From Prolixibacteraceae bacterium (GTDB lineage: Bacteria > Bacteroidota > Bacteroidia > Bacteroidales > Prolixibacteraceae): a stretch of 64,000 nt of DNA. The DNA is taken from the NCBI GenBank assembly GCA_003457135.1, contig DMSQ01000019.1:1-64000 (forward strand), read 5' to 3'. The notes below the pieces were generated by a model. It was not told the origin of the DNA, ran no database searches, and saw only the letters and a list, made by a program, of their open reading frames with translations. The stretch's first letter is position 1, and each line of letters starts with the position of its first letter. The translations under genes and the position numbers were made by a program. Shown in pieces: positions 34,877-44,295 of this stretch.

Positions 34877-37096
34877 ATGAAAGCAATAATTTCACAACTC
34901 GTGACTATTTTGGCGTTGTCTTTTTGTCTGAATTCAATTGTTCAGGCACAGAACAGAAGTATGGCAGAAATTGATACCATATGCAAAACCGCTTTAAAAT
35001 TGCCATTTGACAGAGGTATTACACTCATTACAAGTAGCTTTGAAAAATGCCGCAATATGGATCAGTCTTCGACTTGCTTGTTGAAATTGAATTTTACAGC
35101 CGGGTATTTATATCAGATGGAATCAAATAATTCACCCGACAAACAACAATCCCAATTGGAAAAATCTTTGGCATATTATCAAAAGGCAAATCAGATAGAT
35201 TCGACCGATATTTCAATTTTAAACAACATGTTTCTGGTGAGTAAATCATTGGGAAATACACAGGCTGCATTCAATATTCTGGATAAGGCCATAAAAGTTG
35301 ATAAAAAGAACAGGGCAAAATACGAGATCAATAAAGGCGACATTTATTATGAAAGCAAGAATTTTAAAAGAGCCATTGAATATTATAAACCTGCTTTTTT
35401 TGCTGACCTCGATAATGAAGGACTTGTTTGGAAAATATTTTATTCATATTCGCAATTTCCCAATCAGACAGAAGCTTTCAAAGGTTTGTATTCTTTTTCG
35501 GGCGAGTTGTTTGATCGGGAGTTATATGATTTTGCCCGGAGTGGATTTATATTCGCATTAAAAAATTCCTTGTCGGTCAATGATAATGAAAAAGCAGAAC
35601 TGGCCTGCACCAGATGGGCAGAAACAATTTCCAGGAAAAAAGCAGTTGCCGGAAACTATGCTGACGAATTACCAGATATAAAAACTTGGCCGTCAGTATG
35701 CAATAAGGAACTTCAAATGCTGCTGAATTCCTTTAAGAATGTCGAAAATTTAAGATGGTGGACCGCAAATTATTACCGTCGGCATATTACAGCCACCATT
35801 TTACTGAGGATGGAATCATCATCACTGCTTGACGGAAACGTAAAGAATGCTGTTAGGATGCTTGAAACAGCGTTGAGAATTGCTCCCGAGTTTTATGAGC
35901 ATGATCGCGACCCCATGTTGAAAATATATTTTCCGGTTAAAATGGATATTTCAATTGAACTGGCAAGATTATACAACCGATATCCTGAACTGGATTTGAA
36001 CCATACAAAGTTTGATCAGCTCATCTTTGATTTATTCAATGAAAAGAGTGAGCACTACCTGCAAAACGATCTCGAATCAATCCAAAAATCACATACCATG
36101 CTGGGAATGATCTATGCTGACCGGAATGTGTGGAAATCATCATGGGGTCCGGCAAATGCGATTTTTCAACTTGAACATGCCATCAGTATTCAAAAAAAGA
36201 TTGAGACTAAAAATCCGGAAAAATTTAAACCAATTCCGGCCTTGTATCAAATGCTTGCAAAAGGTTATAAACAAATGAACCAGCCTGAAATGGAATACAG
36301 GGCATTGATAGATGCCGCGGCTGGATATCTGGATATAGACAACCTGTCAACAGCAGACTCGATCCTTCAGAAAGCGAAAAATATCCCGCCTCAGGATGTT
36401 GAATATTACCAGAAATATAAGGAGCTTGGATTAATTAAAACCATCAGGCTAGATATCCGGAACGGGAACTATGACTTTAAAAACAATGATGCAAAATCTC
36501 TCGAAAAAAACCTAAGCGGGAATGACCTTTTTAAGATGACAAATTCGAAAATTGACAATTCGTTCCTGAACAGGCAAAAATTTAAAATTCTTGCCGACAT
36601 GGGCTCCAAATTTTCTGAATTAAATCCAAACTATAAATACCCATTATTTGAAATTAAAGCGCTCGACTATATCAATAAAGAAAAAGCGCTTGGAAACTAT
36701 CAGGATATTAACCGGTTGAACCAAATCGAAGGTAAATTTATCAAAAACCTTGATAACAAAGATGGCATAAAGATTAACCGGAACAGAAATGCTGTGGATG
36801 TGAAAGATCAGTCAAAATCGTGGTCATTAAATGCCGGCGGATCACAAAGCCGGATTGAAGCAAGTAAGGATTTATTCATTGCCGGAAAAGTTTATGAAAA
36901 TATTTCAAAAGGCAACAACGATAAAGAAGTTGACGGGTTAGACCAGGTGCAAATCAGGCAGGGCGAAGTGATTATCCCAAAAGATTTACGCGATAAGGAA
37001 ACCATTGATGAAAAGAAAGTCCAACAAGTTACTGGAGTAAAAAAAGTACAGGTAGTGGATAAATTGCTTATTAAGAAGGTTAATCCCCCGTTTTAG
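34877..37096 (+). CDS. Exported TPR scaffold protein (739 aa), third of a three-gene unit
   Basis: A signal peptide (ending IVQAQ) is followed by TPR-type helix pairs through most of the protein: SLAYYQKANQIDSTDISILNN, AIEYYKPAFFADL, AVRMLETALRIAPEF and PALYQMLAKGYKQM. The last 90 residues are charged and Asn-rich (KNLDNKDGIKINRNRNAVD), with a final segment GEVIIPKDLRDKETIDEKK. It looks like a periplasmic scaffold that may organise the other two proteins. The 3' end overlaps the convergent aminotransferase gene by 4 bases. Confidence 0.75.
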   Translation: MKAIISQLVTILALSFCLNSIVQAQNRSMAEIDTICKTALKLPFDRGITLITSSFEKCRNMDQSSTCLLKLNFTAGYLYQMESNNSPDKQQSQLEKSLAYYQKANQIDSTDISILNNMFLVSKSLGNTQAAFNILDKAIKVDKKNRAKYEINKGDIYYESKNFKRAIEYYKPAFFADLDNEGLVWKIFYSYSQFPNQTEAFKGLYSFSGELFDRELYDFARSGFIFALKNSLSVNDNEKAELACTRWAETISRKKAVAGNYADELPDIKTWPSVCNKELQMLLNSFKNVENLRWWTANYYRRHITATILLRMESSSLLDGNVKNAVRMLETALRIAPEFYEHDRDPMLKIYFPVKMDISIELARLYNRYPELDLNHTKFDQLIFDLFNEKSEHYLQNDLESIQKSHTMLGMIYADRNVWKSSWGPANAIFQLEHAISIQKKIETKNPEKFKPIPALYQMLAKGYKQMNQPEMEYRALIDAAAGYLDIDNLSTADSILQKAKNIPPQDVEYYQKYKELGLIKTIRLDIRNGNYDFKNNDAKSLEKNLSGNDLFKMTNSKIDNSFLNRQKFKILADMGSKFSELNPNYKYPLFEIKALDYINKEKALGNYQDINRLNQIEGKFIKNLDNKDGIKINRNRNAVDVKDQSKSWSLNAGGSQSRIEASKDLFIAGKVYENISKGNNDKEVDGLDQVQIRQGEVIIPKDLRDKETIDEKKVQQVTGVKKVQVVDKLLIKKVNPPF

Positions 37097-37896
37097 GTAC
37101 GTTTAAGGTATTCTTCAATCATTTGATCATACATATTCATTAGTTTTTGTACCGATGGCAATTGTGTTTTGAATTTCTGATTTCCAATTGATCTGATGGG
37201 CAAAACCTTGGGTGAAGTTCCGGTCAGAAAAGCAGCTTCAAACTGGCTAATTTCTGAAGCTGCCACCGCAACTTCGATGACCTCGAAACCCAACTTTTTA
37301 AGACATACAATTATTTTTTGCCGGGTAATCCCAGGCAAAACCTGCGTATCATGGGCGGTATAAAATACTTCATCTTTTACGAAAAACACATTCGAACGGC
37401 TTCCTTCTGTAATTTTATGATGCCGGTCAACCAGCAAAATTTCGTACAGATTCCGTTCAGCAATCATTTGGTCAGCCTCGAAACGCACCGAGTTTTGTAT
37501 CAGTTTGGCATTCGGATTTTCGCGCTCTATAAAAAGCAGATCAGTGTTAACGCCATGCAGATAGGCTTCCGAAGTTGGGTAATTGTGTGGAATGAAAGAA
37601 AATACCCAATAATTCTGATGTTCAGTTTCCGAGAAAAGAAACTTCACATTGCCGTTCAACTTTTGATTTTGGCTGATGAGTTCTGAAATATGAGTCTGGA
37701 ATTCAGAAAATTCCATTCTGAAATTAAAGTTTCCGAGTTGAGATGAAACTAACAATCGTTCAAAATGATCTTCACAAAATAGTGCGGTTCCATTTATTAT
37801 CCGGATGACTTCGTAAACCGAATGACCTGTTTCAAAAATTTCATTCCAAAATTCCTTTTCGCCGACAACACCTGCATTTGACACCACTTTTTCCAT
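37093..37896 (-). CDS. Class IV aminotransferase-family PLP enzyme
   Basis: A fold-type IV PLP enzyme: branched-chain aminotransferase, D-amino-acid aminotransferase or aminodeoxychorismate lyase. Visible are HSVYEVIRIINGTALFCEDH, the likely PLP lysine in NAKLIQNSVRFEADQ, EGSRSNVFFVKD and FLTGTSPKVLPI. The last motif type and about 267-residue size fit PabC/D-AAT better than IlvE. The start at 37896 (MEKVVSNAG) is preferred; 37932 adds a hydrophobic leader. It ends in a 4-base overlap with the TPR gene. Substrate open. Confidence 0.82.
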   Translation of the reverse strand: MEKVVSNAGVVGEKEFWNEIFETGHSVYEVIRIINGTALFCEDHFERLLVSSQLGNFNFRMEFSEFQTHISELISQNQKLNGNVKFLFSETEHQNYWVFSFIPHNYPTSEAYLHGVNTDLLFIERENPNAKLIQNSVRFEADQMIAERNLYEILLVDRHHKITEGSRSNVFFVKDEVFYTAHDTQVLPGITRQKIIVCLKKLGFEVIEVAVAASEISQFEAAFLTGTSPKVLPIRSIGNQKFKTQLPSVQKLMNMYDQMIEEYLKRT

Positions 37897-38064
37897 CAGT
37901 AAAAACAAATTTTTGAATCTAAACTCCCGCAACCGTTCCGGTAAAATTCAATGCACTAAGGACCCCATTCTTATAACTTCGGCCAATTGGCAATTCTTTT
38001 CCATGAACTTTGATAGTGTCAACAATTTACCAATTCGTTGATGGGTCCAATTTGCATTTCAAAA

Positions 38065-40710
38065 TTAGATTTCGTTGTAATATGCCGGCAAAGTAAAATA
38101 AAACGCTGAACCCTTACCTTCCCGATAGCTATCGGGATCAGACTCCAGCCAAATCTTTCCGCCCATTAACTCAACCAATTTTTTGCAAATAGCTAATCCA
38201 AGGCCATTTCCACCGTATTTTCGAGTGTTCGAAGTATCAACCTGCCTGAAGCGTTCAAATATGGTATCATGATATTCTGCCGGAATACCAATGCCGGTAT
38301 CCTTAACGAAAAATTCCACCATTTCACCTTTAGGTTGAAATCCAATTTCAATACTGCCATTCGAAGTAAATTTAATGGCATTACTCATCAGATTATTGAA
38401 TATTTGTTTGAGTCTTTCAGCATCAGCAATAATTACTGTTTTTTCAACATTGTCAGGAAGGATAAGTTTAAGTTCAAGTTTTTTATCTTCGGCCTGGATA
38501 ACAAATTGATCCAATACGGTTGATATAAATTTTTGAGCATTGATCTGACTTTTACGGATTTTAATTTCGTCCGATTCTATCTTCGAGATATCCATAATGT
38601 CACTGATAACGGATAAGAGGTTACGCCCATTAGAGACGATATGCTGAATAAATTCATTCTTCTGATCCTCATCAAAATATGGATCAGCAAGTAATTCAGA
38701 AAATCCGATGATGCTGTTTAACGGAGTGCGGACTTCGTGCGACATATTGGCCAGGAAAGCTGACTTTAAACGGTCGCTTTCTTCGGCTTTTTCTTTTGCG
38801 AGGATTAATTCATCTGCCCGTTTCACTTTCTCTTCGTTTTGAAAAGCAAGTTCCTTGTTCGCAATGATTAATTCTGCTGCCCGTTTTTCTTTTTCATTGT
38901 TTTGAAAAGTAAGTTCTTTGTTGGCAATGGTTAACTCGTCTGCCCGTTTTTCTTTCTCATTGTTTTGAAAAGTAAGTTCTTCATTCGCAATGATTAATTC
39001 TGCTGCCCGTTTTTCTTTCTCTTCATTCTGAAAAGCAAGCTCTTTGTTGGCAATGATTAATTCTGCCGCCCGTTTTTCTTTCTCTTCATTCTGAAAAGCA
39101 AGCTCTTTGTTGGCAATGACTAACTCTGCCGCCCGTTTCACTTTCTCTTCGTTTTGAAAAGTAAGTTCTTTGTTGGCAATGGTTAACTCGTCTGCCCGTT
39201 TTTCTTTCTCATTGTTTTGAAAAGTAAGTTCTTTGTTGGCAATGGTTAGCTCATCTGACCGTTTTTCTTTCTCTTCATTCTGAAAAGCAAGTTCTTCATT
39301 CGCAATGATTAATTTTTCTTCGGCACGTTTACGCTCAGTAATGTCTTGAATAAACGCAATAAGTCCATTTACTTCGCCGTCGTTTCCAAAAATAGGGAAC
39401 TTGTTGGTATGCACCCATCGAATTACACCGGTGGCAGTATTAGTTTGTTCGTCAATTCCAAATTTAGGTTTGCGGGAATTAAATACTTCGAGGTCATCTT
39501 TAAAATATTGTTGTGCAAATGAAGGAAATAATTCTTCCGCTGAGCGCCCTTCAATCTGATCATTTGACAATCCAATATCTTTGCAGACCTGTTGGTTAAC
39601 TCGAATGAAGTTGTTATGAGTATCCTTGTACCATATCTGAGCCGGAACAAGATTAAAGATAGTTTCAAACTCATCCTTTTGTTTCTTTAAGGATTCTTCC
39701 GCCTGCTTTCGGGTGGTAATGTTGCGCCCTATGCCCAGCACACCGATAAGCGTTCCATCAAAATCGTACATGGGGGTTTTGATGGTATCCAGGTAAGCAC
39801 GATGGCCATCATCTGCAAAAGTAACCCATTCTTCGTTACTGGTTGGCTTTCCTGCTTCCATGGCCTTACGATCATTCTCTCGGAAAAAGTCGGCCAGTTC
39901 CCGGTCAACAAAGTCATAATCAGTTTTTCCGATGATGTCAGCTTCCCTGGCACCGATAAAACATTCGAACATGGTGTTGCATGAGAGATACACGCCATCC
40001 GGATCTTTCAGCCAGATCAGGTCGGGGATAGTTTGCACAAGTGTACGCAGGTGGATTTCACTGTTGCGCAGAGCCGACTCTGCCAGTTTTCGTTCAGTGA
40101 TGTCCATGATCAAAGCCAGGAATATCTGATGACCTTCGTGTTCGACCAGTTGCAGATAAACCTCAACCGGATAAAGACTGCCATCAGCACGGCGGTGAAC
40201 CGTGTTAAAGAAAAGTTGCGACTGCTCGTGACGAAGTAATGGAGCAATAGCGTTACGGAAGGATTCCTCTGTGAATTCAGGCTTCAAATCCACAGGTGTC
40301 ATCCCTAGCATAGCTTCCATGGTATAGCCCAGATTACACAATGCCCCCAGATTGACGTAATCAAAGACCAAACTTACTGAGTCGAAAACGTAAATCTCGT
40401 TCAAACTGGACTCCAATATATGTAACAACTGTGCCCGTGTCATCTCCTGCTGCTTTCGTAAGCTGATATCAACCACGTTTGCAAGGCATTCAGATTCCTT
40501 TTCGGCAGTAAGCCTTTCTGCCTTTTCTTTGGCCAGTACGAGTTCTTCGTTCCATAATTGCAGCTCTATTTGATTCACCTCAAGCTCTTGAATGAGCTTC
40601 AGCATTTCAGCTTCAGAAAGATGTAACCCTGATTTTGATGGTTTCTTTATTAGTATCTCTTTCGCCTTTTGTCGAAGAATTGCAGCTTCTGATTTGCTTG
40701 CTTTTATCAT
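38065..40710 (-). CDS. Multi-PAS histidine kinase with eight 21-residue coiled-coil repeats
   Basis: An 881-residue soluble kinase (no membrane helix). A helical N-terminus leads to three PAS domains (about 90-212, 215-340, 343-465), each closed by a DITERK-type linker. Residues 469-636 are eight copies of a 21-residue unit, consensus IANKELxFQNxEKxKRAxEL plus one, equal to three heptads each. The HisKA phospho-acceptor is His658 in MSHEVRTPLN. The HATPase_c domain has the N box NLMSNAIKFT, G1 DTGIGIP and G2 GGNGLGLAI. No receiver domain follows, so its response regulator is elsewhere. It is paralogous to the kinase at 41.0-42.9 kb, with long stretches of near-identical DNA. Confidence 0.92.
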   Translation of the reverse strand: MIKASKSEAAILRQKAKEILIKKPSKSGLHLSEAEMLKLIQELEVNQIELQLWNEELVLAKEKAERLTAEKESECLANVVDISLRKQQEMTRAQLLHILESSLNEIYVFDSVSLVFDYVNLGALCNLGYTMEAMLGMTPVDLKPEFTEESFRNAIAPLLRHEQSQLFFNTVHRRADGSLYPVEVYLQLVEHEGHQIFLALIMDITERKLAESALRNSEIHLRTLVQTIPDLIWLKDPDGVYLSCNTMFECFIGAREADIIGKTDYDFVDRELADFFRENDRKAMEAGKPTSNEEWVTFADDGHRAYLDTIKTPMYDFDGTLIGVLGIGRNITTRKQAEESLKKQKDEFETIFNLVPAQIWYKDTHNNFIRVNQQVCKDIGLSNDQIEGRSAEELFPSFAQQYFKDDLEVFNSRKPKFGIDEQTNTATGVIRWVHTNKFPIFGNDGEVNGLIAFIQDITERKRAEEKLIIANEELAFQNEEKEKRSDELTIANKELTFQNNEKEKRADELTIANKELTFQNEEKVKRAAELVIANKELAFQNEEKEKRAAELIIANKELAFQNEEKEKRAAELIIANEELTFQNNEKEKRADELTIANKELTFQNNEKEKRAAELIIANKELAFQNEEKVKRADELILAKEKAEESDRLKSAFLANMSHEVRTPLNSIIGFSELLADPYFDEDQKNEFIQHIVSNGRNLLSVISDIMDISKIESDEIKIRKSQINAQKFISTVLDQFVIQAEDKKLELKLILPDNVEKTVIIADAERLKQIFNNLMSNAIKFTSNGSIEIGFQPKGEMVEFFVKDTGIGIPAEYHDTIFERFRQVDTSNTRKYGGNGLGLAICKKLVELMGGKIWLESDPDSYREGKGSAFYFTLPAYYNEI
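38803..39306 (-). repeat. Eight in-frame 63-bp repeats inside the kinase gene
   Basis: 504 bases encode eight 21-residue units. Units 4 and 5 (about 38992-39117) are identical as protein and nearly so as DNA, so they are a recent duplication. Loss or gain of a unit keeps both the reading frame and the coiled-coil phase. Confidence 0.9.
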
Positions 40711-40784
40711 CGCAATAATATTAATTGAATAAGTTCATATTCTCTGCCTGATCGCAGCAAGTTAAAAGTATTTCACCCATAAGA

Positions 40785-40816
40785 GTTATATAATTTTTGA
40801 AAAGAGTTACATGATT
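40785..40816 (-). repeat. Shared upstream module of the kinase genes, copy 1
   Basis: The 32 bases at 40785-40816 match 43289-43320 with one difference, and weaker similarity continues for about 25 bases to CCAATG. Here the module lies 74 bases before the kinase start at 40710. It probably contains the promoter or an operator of the kinase. Confidence 0.6.
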
Positions 40817-40856
40817 CACACCTATTAACAATCTGACCAATGTGATAAAAAGAAAA

Positions 40857-40886
40857 GGCCGGGAAGTTCCATCTGACTTTCCGGCC
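40857..40886 (-). terminator. Rho-independent terminator after the second kinase
   Basis: GGCCGGGAAG (40857-40866) and CTTTCCGGCC (40877-40886) form a GC-rich stem. On the - strand it is followed by TTTTCTTTTT. It lies about 115 bases past the stop of the kinase gene at 41000 and isolates it from the kinase at 40710. Confidence 0.85.
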
Positions 40887-40999
40887 CATTACTTTGTATA
40901 TTTAAAGAAATAGTGTTTCTGCCCGGCGATTATATTGATTTATAGATTTTGATGCCGGCTTCCGGTTTTTGATTCAAAACTGATTGATTTATGTGAAAA

Positions 41000-42874
41000 T
41001 TAGATTTCGCCATTATATGCCGGTAAAGTAAAATAAAACGCTGTACCCTTACTTTCCCGATGGCCATCGGGATCAGACTCCAGCCAAATCTTCCCACCCA
41101 TTAACTCAACCAATTTTTTGGAAATAGCTAATCCAAGTTCGTTTCCGCCATATTTTCGAGTGTTCGAATTTTCAACCTGCCGGAAGCGTTCAAATATAGT
41201 ATCATGATATTCTGCCGGAATACCAATGCCAGTATCCTTCACGAAAAATTCCACCATTTCACCTTTAGGTTGAAATCCAATTTCAATACTGCCATGCGCC
41301 GTAAACTTAATTGCATTACTCATCAGATTATTGAATATTTGCCTTAGTCTTTCAGCATCTGCAAAAATTACTGTTTCTTTATAATTGTCAGGAAGGGTAA
41401 GTTTAAGTTCAAGTTTTTTATCTTCGGACTGAACAGCAAATTCTTTCTTAACGGTTGAAATAAATTTTTGAGCATTGATCTGACTTTTACGGATTTTAAT
41501 TTCGTCCGATTCTATCTTCGAGATATCCATAATGTCACTGATAACGGATAAGAGGTTACGCCCATTAGAGACGATATGCTGAATAAATTCAACTTTCTGA
41601 TCCTCATCAAAATATGGATCAGCCAGTAATTCAGAAAACCCGACGATACTATTTAACGGAGTACGGATCTCGTGCGACATATTGGCCAGAAAAGCTGACT
41701 TTAAACGGTCGCTTTCTTCGGCTTTTTCTTTGGCTGTGATTAATTCTTTCTCGGCAAGTTTGCGTTCAGTAATATCTGTTGCTACACCAATCAACCCTAA
41801 AATACTGTTCTCTTTATCCTTAATAACTGTAGTGGAAAGATAAATGGGAAATTCACTTCCGTCCTTTCTTCTATTCAACAACTCACCTTTCCATTCCCCA
41901 AGAATTGTGGCCGATAAAATTTCATCACTTTGTACCTGTACATTTTGAGTGTTAACTTTACTTATATTTTCCCCCAAAAGCTCATTTTCCCCGTATCCAT
42001 ATGTATTTAAAAATGATTCGTTAACGAAAAGAATTTTATTCTCCAAATCCGTGATACTAACACATTCATTAATGCTTTTCAGGGAGTGGGCAAGCATTGT
42101 AATTTCATCTTCGGCACGTTTGTGCTCAGTAATGTCTTGAACAAATGCAATAAGTCCATTTACTTCACCATTGTTTCCAAATACAGGAATCTTATCCGAA
42201 TGCACCCAACGTATTTCACCTTTGGCAGTATTGATTTGTTCTGTGATTCCCAATTTTGGTTTGCGAGAATTAAACACTTCAAGGTCATCCTTAAAATATT
42301 GTTGCGCAAAAGAAGGGAATAATTCTTCCGCTGAGTGGCCTTCAATTTGATCCTCTGTCATTCCAATATCTTTGCAGACCTGTTGGTTAACACGAATGTG
42401 GTGGTTATGAGTATCCTTGTACCATATCTGAGCCGGAACAAGATTAAAGATAGTTTCAAACTCATCCTTTTGTTTCTTTAAGGATTCGACCGCCTGCATT
42501 CGGATTGTAATGTCGCGCCCGATACCCAGCACGCCTATGAGCGTTCCATCAGAATCGTACATGGGGGTTTTGATGGTATCCAGATAGGCACGATAGCCAT
42601 CATCTGCAAAAGTAACCCATTCTTCGTTACTGGTTGGCTTTCCTGCTTCCATGGCTTTACAATCATTCTCACGAAAAAAGTCTGCAAGTTCCCGGTCAAC
42701 AAAGTCATAATCAGTTTTTCCGATGATGTCAGCTTCCCTGGCACCGATAAAACGTTCGAACATGGTGTTGCATGAGAGATACACGCCATCCGGATCTTTC
42801 AGCCAGATCAGGTCGGGGATAGTTTGCACAAGTGTACGCAGGTGGATTTCACTGTTGCGTAGAGACAACTCCAC
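41000..42874 (-). CDS. PAS histidine kinase paralogue, 5'-truncated, altered G2 box
   Basis: A 624-residue kinase: PAS (about 1-130), PAS (about 135-255), a third PAS unlike any in the paralogue (MLAHSLKSINECVSITDLEN), then HisKA with His401 in MSHEIRTPLN, and HATPase_c with N box NLMSNAIKFT and G1 DTGIGIP. The G2 box reads GGNELGLAI where the sister has GGNGLGLAI, so the flexible glycine of the ATP lid is replaced by Glu. The only start is a GTG at 42874. The frame continues upstream to a stop at about 42940 and still reads IENSTKNYDYLGESTKQKK, a decayed PAS end, so the original 5' part is lost. It may be a partly inactive kinase or a gene in decay. Confidence 0.8.
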   Translation of the reverse strand: MELSLRNSEIHLRTLVQTIPDLIWLKDPDGVYLSCNTMFERFIGAREADIIGKTDYDFVDRELADFFRENDCKAMEAGKPTSNEEWVTFADDGYRAYLDTIKTPMYDSDGTLIGVLGIGRDITIRMQAVESLKKQKDEFETIFNLVPAQIWYKDTHNHHIRVNQQVCKDIGMTEDQIEGHSAEELFPSFAQQYFKDDLEVFNSRKPKLGITEQINTAKGEIRWVHSDKIPVFGNNGEVNGLIAFVQDITEHKRAEDEITMLAHSLKSINECVSITDLENKILFVNESFLNTYGYGENELLGENISKVNTQNVQVQSDEILSATILGEWKGELLNRRKDGSEFPIYLSTTVIKDKENSILGLIGVATDITERKLAEKELITAKEKAEESDRLKSAFLANMSHEIRTPLNSIVGFSELLADPYFDEDQKVEFIQHIVSNGRNLLSVISDIMDISKIESDEIKIRKSQINAQKFISTVKKEFAVQSEDKKLELKLTLPDNYKETVIFADAERLRQIFNNLMSNAIKFTAHGSIEIGFQPKGEMVEFFVKDTGIGIPAEYHDTIFERFRQVENSNTRKYGGNELGLAISKKLVELMGGKIWLESDPDGHRESKGTAFYFTLPAYNGEI

Positions 42875-43356
42875 CTTCTTCTGTTTGGTGGATTCACCTA
42901 AGTAGTCATAATTTTTCGTTGAATTTTCTATAGCATTTTTTATTAAGAGATTAAATAATTATTTGTTTTTCAGATTAAACAATAAGGCTATTGGAATAAT
43001 CTCATTAAATCTTTTTACGCTGTTCGATTTCGCAAAGGGGGCTTGCAATACCTGTGCCAATAGTAAAATCATAGTATAACGATTTGTTTATTAATATTTT
43101 GCATATAATGAGTATGCGTGTATTTTTATCAAATTGATCAAATCAAGTCCTGAAATAATAAAATTGAGTGGAAAGATGTTCAATTCCTTCATAACCTCCT
43201 TCAACATTCGTATTAAGCGAATATGCGCACTACTTATGCAATAATAAATTTTGATCGGTGGAAGATATGGTTGTGTAAGAACAAAAGTGTTATATAATTT
43301 TTGAAAGGAGTTACATGATTTCCACTTATTAACCTAACTGGCCAATGGCAAAAAAA
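42875..43356. other. Non-coding gap upstream of truncated kinase
   Basis: The first about 65 bases (to about 42940) still encode the in-frame end of a lost PAS domain. The rest is AT-rich and shows no gene I would trust (a 37-codon - strand frame near 42960-43072 is probably chance). The shared kinase upstream module lies at 43289-43320. Confidence 0.55.
43289..43320 (-). repeat. Shared upstream module of the kinase genes, copy 2
   Basis: Matches 40785-40816 at 31 of 32 bases. Here it sits 415 bases from the start of the truncated kinase instead of 74, which supports loss or replacement of that gene's original 5' region. Confidence 0.6.
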
Positions 43357-43384
43357 GTAGTAAAGTTCTGCTGAACCTTACTAC
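43357..43384 (-). terminator. Terminator of the 44 kb membrane-protein gene
   Basis: GTAGTAAAGTTC (43357-43368) and GAACCTTACTAC (43373-43384) pair over 12 bp with one mismatch and a TGCT loop. On the - strand a run of seven T follows. It lies 26 bases past the stop at 43411 and ends the long leftward catabolic run. Confidence 0.8.
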
Positions 43385-43410
43385 CTTTTCATTAACTTTT
43401 TTTTGATTAG

Positions 43411-44292
43411 TTAATAAAATAAAACATTCATGATCATTCCCTGTGTAACATTTCCTGTGTTGTAGTCGAGTTGTGAGCCAAACATGCTGTGAGGAATGGT
43501 AAAAATCAACAGTAGCACAACTGCTGCAACAATGGTGTAAACGGGTCGTTCCTTTTTCCGGTTCATAACAACAGCCAGAATCCAGAATAAAAAAGCTATC
43601 AGTGTTTTGTTATCGGTCAAATCCCAGCCAAACGGAATACCTGTCCACAGATCGCCAAAGGCGTAAAGCTGGACTACCGGCCCCAATATCATGCCACCAA
43701 CCAATAAACATCCGAAAGTCCACATCGTATATTTCCTGAACGAAGGTACTTTGAACACCGCCAAAATAGCTGAAAGATTGGAGAAAAGCATGGCAATAAA
43801 CATGAACAAAATATGCGGAATCAGAATATACGCCGGAACGCCACCTTTAAAACGAATGACAACAGGCGTCTCTTTCAGGTAATTTTTTACTCCTGACTGA
43901 TCGGTAATTTCCAGATAGTACTCAATCTTTCCGGCTGCCGGTTGCTGTGGAACTTCAGCAAAAAATCCTTCGTCTTTGGTAACACCGAATACCTTATTCA
44001 TGACAAACGACTGAATTGGCTTGCTCCTAAACTGAAAATCAGCCGACTGAAATTCGTCTTTCGAAAGGTATCTTCGGAAATAAATTTTTGCACGGGCAGT
44101 GGTATCACTTATTTTCAGCTTAACAACCGGATCTTCATCAAGACCCAGACTTCGCACCAGTTTTAGCGGATATTCAACCCCATTAACCGAAATGGTGTGT
44201 TTTTTCGGGTAAGTAGGTCCTGTTGCCCGCTGATAAATTGCCGCTGAAATGGTAATTAAAAAAGCCAGAAACCAAAAGAGAAATGTTTTCAT
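43411..44292 (-). CDS. Membrane protein of unknown function (293 aa)
   Basis: One N-terminal hydrophobic segment, then a periplasmic beta domain of about 125 residues (ISVNGVEYPLKLVRSLGLDE; KIEYYLEITDQSGVK), then five membrane helices from about 155 to 290 (HILFMFIAMLFSNLSAILAVF ... TIVAAVVLLLIFTI). The fold resembles bacterial membrane proteins linked to respiration or cytochrome maturation only in outline; I give no function. It begins 3 bases after the M28 peptidase gene and is the last gene before the terminator. Confidence 0.75.
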   Translation of the reverse strand: MKTFLFWFLAFLITISAAIYQRATGPTYPKKHTISVNGVEYPLKLVRSLGLDEDPVVKLKISDTTARAKIYFRRYLSKDEFQSADFQFRSKPIQSFVMNKVFGVTKDEGFFAEVPQQPAAGKIEYYLEITDQSGVKNYLKETPVVIRFKGGVPAYILIPHILFMFIAMLFSNLSAILAVFKVPSFRKYTMWTFGCLLVGGMILGPVVQLYAFGDLWTGIPFGWDLTDNKTLIAFLFWILAVVMNRKKERPVYTIVAAVVLLLIFTIPHSMFGSQLDYNTGNVTQGMIMNVLFY

Positions 44293-44295
44293 AAA

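Noticed and set aside
38803..39306. CRISPR-like regular repeats
   Set aside because: The 63-bp units are in frame, without spacers, and encode a coiled coil.
42959..43072. 37-codon - strand frame upstream of the second kinase
   Set aside because: AT-rich, no start context or homology; likely chance.
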